6,775 nucleotides of DNA. It comes from SAR86 cluster bacterium. Its GTDB lineage: Bacteria > Pseudomonadota > Gammaproteobacteria > Pseudomonadales > Azotimanducaceae. Under the pieces are notes generated by a model, which saw nothing but the letters and a program-made list of their open reading frames with translations, did not search any database and was not told the DNA's origin. A program made the position numbers and the translations under genes. Below, piece after piece: positions 5,472-6,775 of this stretch. The stretch covers positions 1 through 6,775 of the forward strand of contig JABMOJ010000125.1 of assembly GCA_013204195.1 (NCBI GenBank). Direction: 5' to 3'. Each line of letters begins with the position of its first letter. Position 1 is the first letter of the stretch.

Positions 5472-6623
5472 TTGAACGTGAATTGGAATTATCCAACCCA
5501 GGTGTTAGTTGGTGCGGGTCGGTTGCAGGAATTGCCTGAGCTGTGCGTTCAGCATGGTATGCAGAATCCGCTGTTGGTCACCGACCCTGGCCTCGCGAGC
5601 TTGCCGATGGTGGCTGAGGCGCTGGCGCTTTGCCGCGCTGCGGGACTGTCCGTTGGCAGTTTTAGTCAGATCAAGCCGAACCCGACAGGCGCTAATGTCA
5701 AGGATGGCATCGCGGCGTTCCAGGCCGGCCAGCATGATGGTGTGATCGCTATGGGCGGCGGCAGCGGACTCGATGCGGGTAAGGCGATCGCTGTGCTTGC
5801 TCGACAGACCTGTTCACTGTGGGATCTCGAAGACATCGGTGATCAATGGCAGCGGGCAGATGTTAGTCAAATTATGCCGCTGATCGCGTTGCCAACCACG
5901 GCGGGTACCGGGTCTGAGGTGGGTAGGGCTGCCTTAATAGTAAATGAAGCGCAGCAGCGCAAAGTCATTATATTCCATCCGAAGATGATGCCCGCCGCGG
6001 TGATTCTCGACCCGATGCTAACGTTGGGTCTGCCTGCGGGACTCACTGCAGCGACGGGCATGGATGCCTTGTCCCATAGTCTGGAAGCCTATTGTTCGAA
6101 TTACTACCATCCCATGGCCGAGGGCATCGCCATGCAAGGTATGCGGCTCGTTAAGGGCTATCTGCCCGCAGCGGTGAGCAATGGTGCGGATGTGGAGGCT
6201 CGCCAACAAATGCTGGTGGCTTCAATGATGGGGGCCACGGCCTTTCAACGTGGCTTAGGTGCCATGCATGCTTTGGCGCATCCGTTGGGGGCAATCTTCG
6301 ATGCTCATCACGGCATGCTAAACGCGATTCTTATGCCTTATGTGCTGAAGGCCAATTATCCGGTGATCAAGCAGCGTATTGGGCTGCTGGCGCAATGCCT
6401 AGAGCTCGAGCCAGACTTTGAAGGTTTTATGAACTGGGTGTTGGCATTACGCGCCGAGATCAACATTCCTCATACGCTGGCCAGCATTATTGATGCCGAC
6501 GGACTTCCCGATACCATTGGTGCCATGGCTGTGGCTGATCCGTCGGCAGGCTCCAACCCCATCGCTTTCTCGGCGCCAGAGTACCAGCAGATTTTGATGG
6601 CCGCACTCAATGGCGAGCTCTAG
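5472..6623 (+). CDS. Iron-containing (group III) alcohol dehydrogenase
   Basis: This 383-aa cytoplasmic enzyme belongs to the Fe-ADH family, which interconverts alcohols and aldehydes (or ketones) with NAD(P)H; length is normal. The N-terminal dinucleotide-binding domain has GGGSGLDAGKA (95-105) and TTAGTGSE (142-149). The C-terminal helical domain carries the expected metal ligands Asp198, His202, His266 and His280, with the same 4- and 14-residue spacings as in E. coli FucO; His270 matches the additional conserved active-site histidine. All key residues are present, so an active enzyme is likely. The substrate cannot be read from sequence; relatives act on butanol, 1,2-propanediol, 4-hydroxybutyrate or maleylacetate. 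Translation starts at TTG 5472, set by AGGAG 7 nt upstream. A 133-bp gap with inverted repeats separates it from the cytochrome gene, suggesting its own promoter, though I found no convincing -35/-10 pair. Confidence 0.92.
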   Translation: MNVNWNYPTQVLVGAGRLQELPELCVQHGMQNPLLVTDPGLASLPMVAEALALCRAAGLSVGSFSQIKPNPTGANVKDGIAAFQAGQHDGVIAMGGGSGLDAGKAIAVLARQTCSLWDLEDIGDQWQRADVSQIMPLIALPTTAGTGSEVGRAALIVNEAQQRKVIIFHPKMMPAAVILDPMLTLGLPAGLTAATGMDALSHSLEAYCSNYYHPMAEGIAMQGMRLVKGYLPAAVSNGADVEARQQMLVASMMGATAFQRGLGAMHALAHPLGAIFDAHHGMLNAILMPYVLKANYPVIKQRIGLLAQCLELEPDFEGFMNWVLALRAEINIPHTLASIIDADGLPDTIGAMAVADPSAGSNPIAFSAPEYQQILMAALNGEL

Positions 6624-6634
6624 TGAGGGGTTGA

Positions 6635-6644
6635 AAGACGTCTT
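6635..6644. repeat. Palindrome AAGACGTCTT between convergent genes
   Basis: This is a perfect 10-bp palindrome with no spacer, 11 bp after the dehydrogenase stop and overlapping the stop codon of the minus-strand gene. There is no adjoining T-run in either direction, so it is not a recognisable bidirectional terminator. No other terminator is visible in the 19-bp gap. Confidence 0.3.
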
Positions 6645-6775
6645 ACAGGGAGCGTTCGAGGCTTCGAACCGCCTTGGAGTAAAACTCTCGCTGTGCCAGG
6701 ATCATGATGGTGACGGTGCTCATGACCATAAAAATGTAAGGGTGAATTAACCAGAACACCATCGCCAGACAGAAA
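6643..6775 (-). CDS. Unidentified membrane protein, C-terminal 43 residues
   Basis: On the minus strand a frame is open from the window edge to TAA at 6645-6643, giving 43 visible residues; the 5' part is outside. The visible part begins with a hydrophobic segment (CLAMVFWLIHPYIF, then MVMSTVTIMILA), at least one transmembrane helix, and ends in a short polar tail, QREFYSKAVRSLERSL. The positively charged tail suggests a cytoplasmic C-terminus. The stop is 19 bp from the stop of the convergent dehydrogenase gene, a normal arrangement. I do not recognise the family. Support comes from the protein-like composition (hydrophobic helix then amphipathic basic tail) and from filling otherwise unexplained sequence. 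Confidence 0.6.
   Translation of the reverse strand, partial: FCLAMVFWLIHPYIFMVMSTVTIMILAQREFYSKAVRSLERSL

Noticed and set aside
6654..6669. GTTCGA-GGCT-TCGAAC hairpin as a terminator
   Set aside because: The stem is only 6 bp, lies within the minus-strand coding region, and has no T-run.
1..6775. CRISPR array, tRNA/rRNA genes, insertion sequences, integrase or phage genes
   Set aside because: No regularly spaced repeats, RNA gene signatures, transposase-like frames or terminal repeats were seen.

Overview
The window looks like a chromosomal stretch from a free-living, respiring gammaproteobacterium. The strongest clue is a fused 23S rRNA methyltransferase of the RlmKL type, an arrangement typical of Gammaproteobacteria. 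Roughly even base composition, two predicted exported lipoproteins (one a c-type cytochrome) and aerobic-type tryptophan catabolism fit a marine or environmental member. I cannot name a genus.

Layout, left to right. Positions 1-342 hold the C-terminal end of a kynureninase (kynU) that begins outside the window. A 240-bp intergenic region (343-582) contains a strong hairpin just after kynU, a 7-bp inverted repeat, and an extended -10 promoter placed so close to the next start codon that the mRNA may be leaderless. rlmKL (583-2823) follows; a 10-bp stem plus T7 terminator overlaps its last codons, with the stop codon in the loop. Next is a tight two-gene operon: a parallel beta-helix lipoprotein (2948-4204) and, after 3 bp, a diheme c-type cytochrome, probably also a lipoprotein (4208-5338). 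A 133-bp gap with paired palindromes leads to an iron-containing alcohol dehydrogenase (5472-6623) with a TTG start. The window closes with the C-terminal end of an unidentified membrane protein on the opposite strand (6643-6775), convergent with the dehydrogenase. All intergenic stretches are shorter than 300 bp.

How the genes relate. kynU and rlmKL are a catabolic and a housekeeping gene with no obvious connection. The most interesting unit is the beta-helix/cytochrome pair. Both products are predicted to be exported and held at a membrane facing the periplasm or cell surface. I recognise them as the recurrent, functionally uncharacterised families I recall as TIGR03805 (beta-helix) and TIGR03806/SO_2930-type (diheme cytochrome). 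The pairing suggests a redox reaction on a ligand or substrate bound by the beta-helix, with electrons passed to the cytochrome. The nearby cytoplasmic alcohol dehydrogenase could act on a related compound, but the gap argues that it is a separate transcription unit and the link is speculative.
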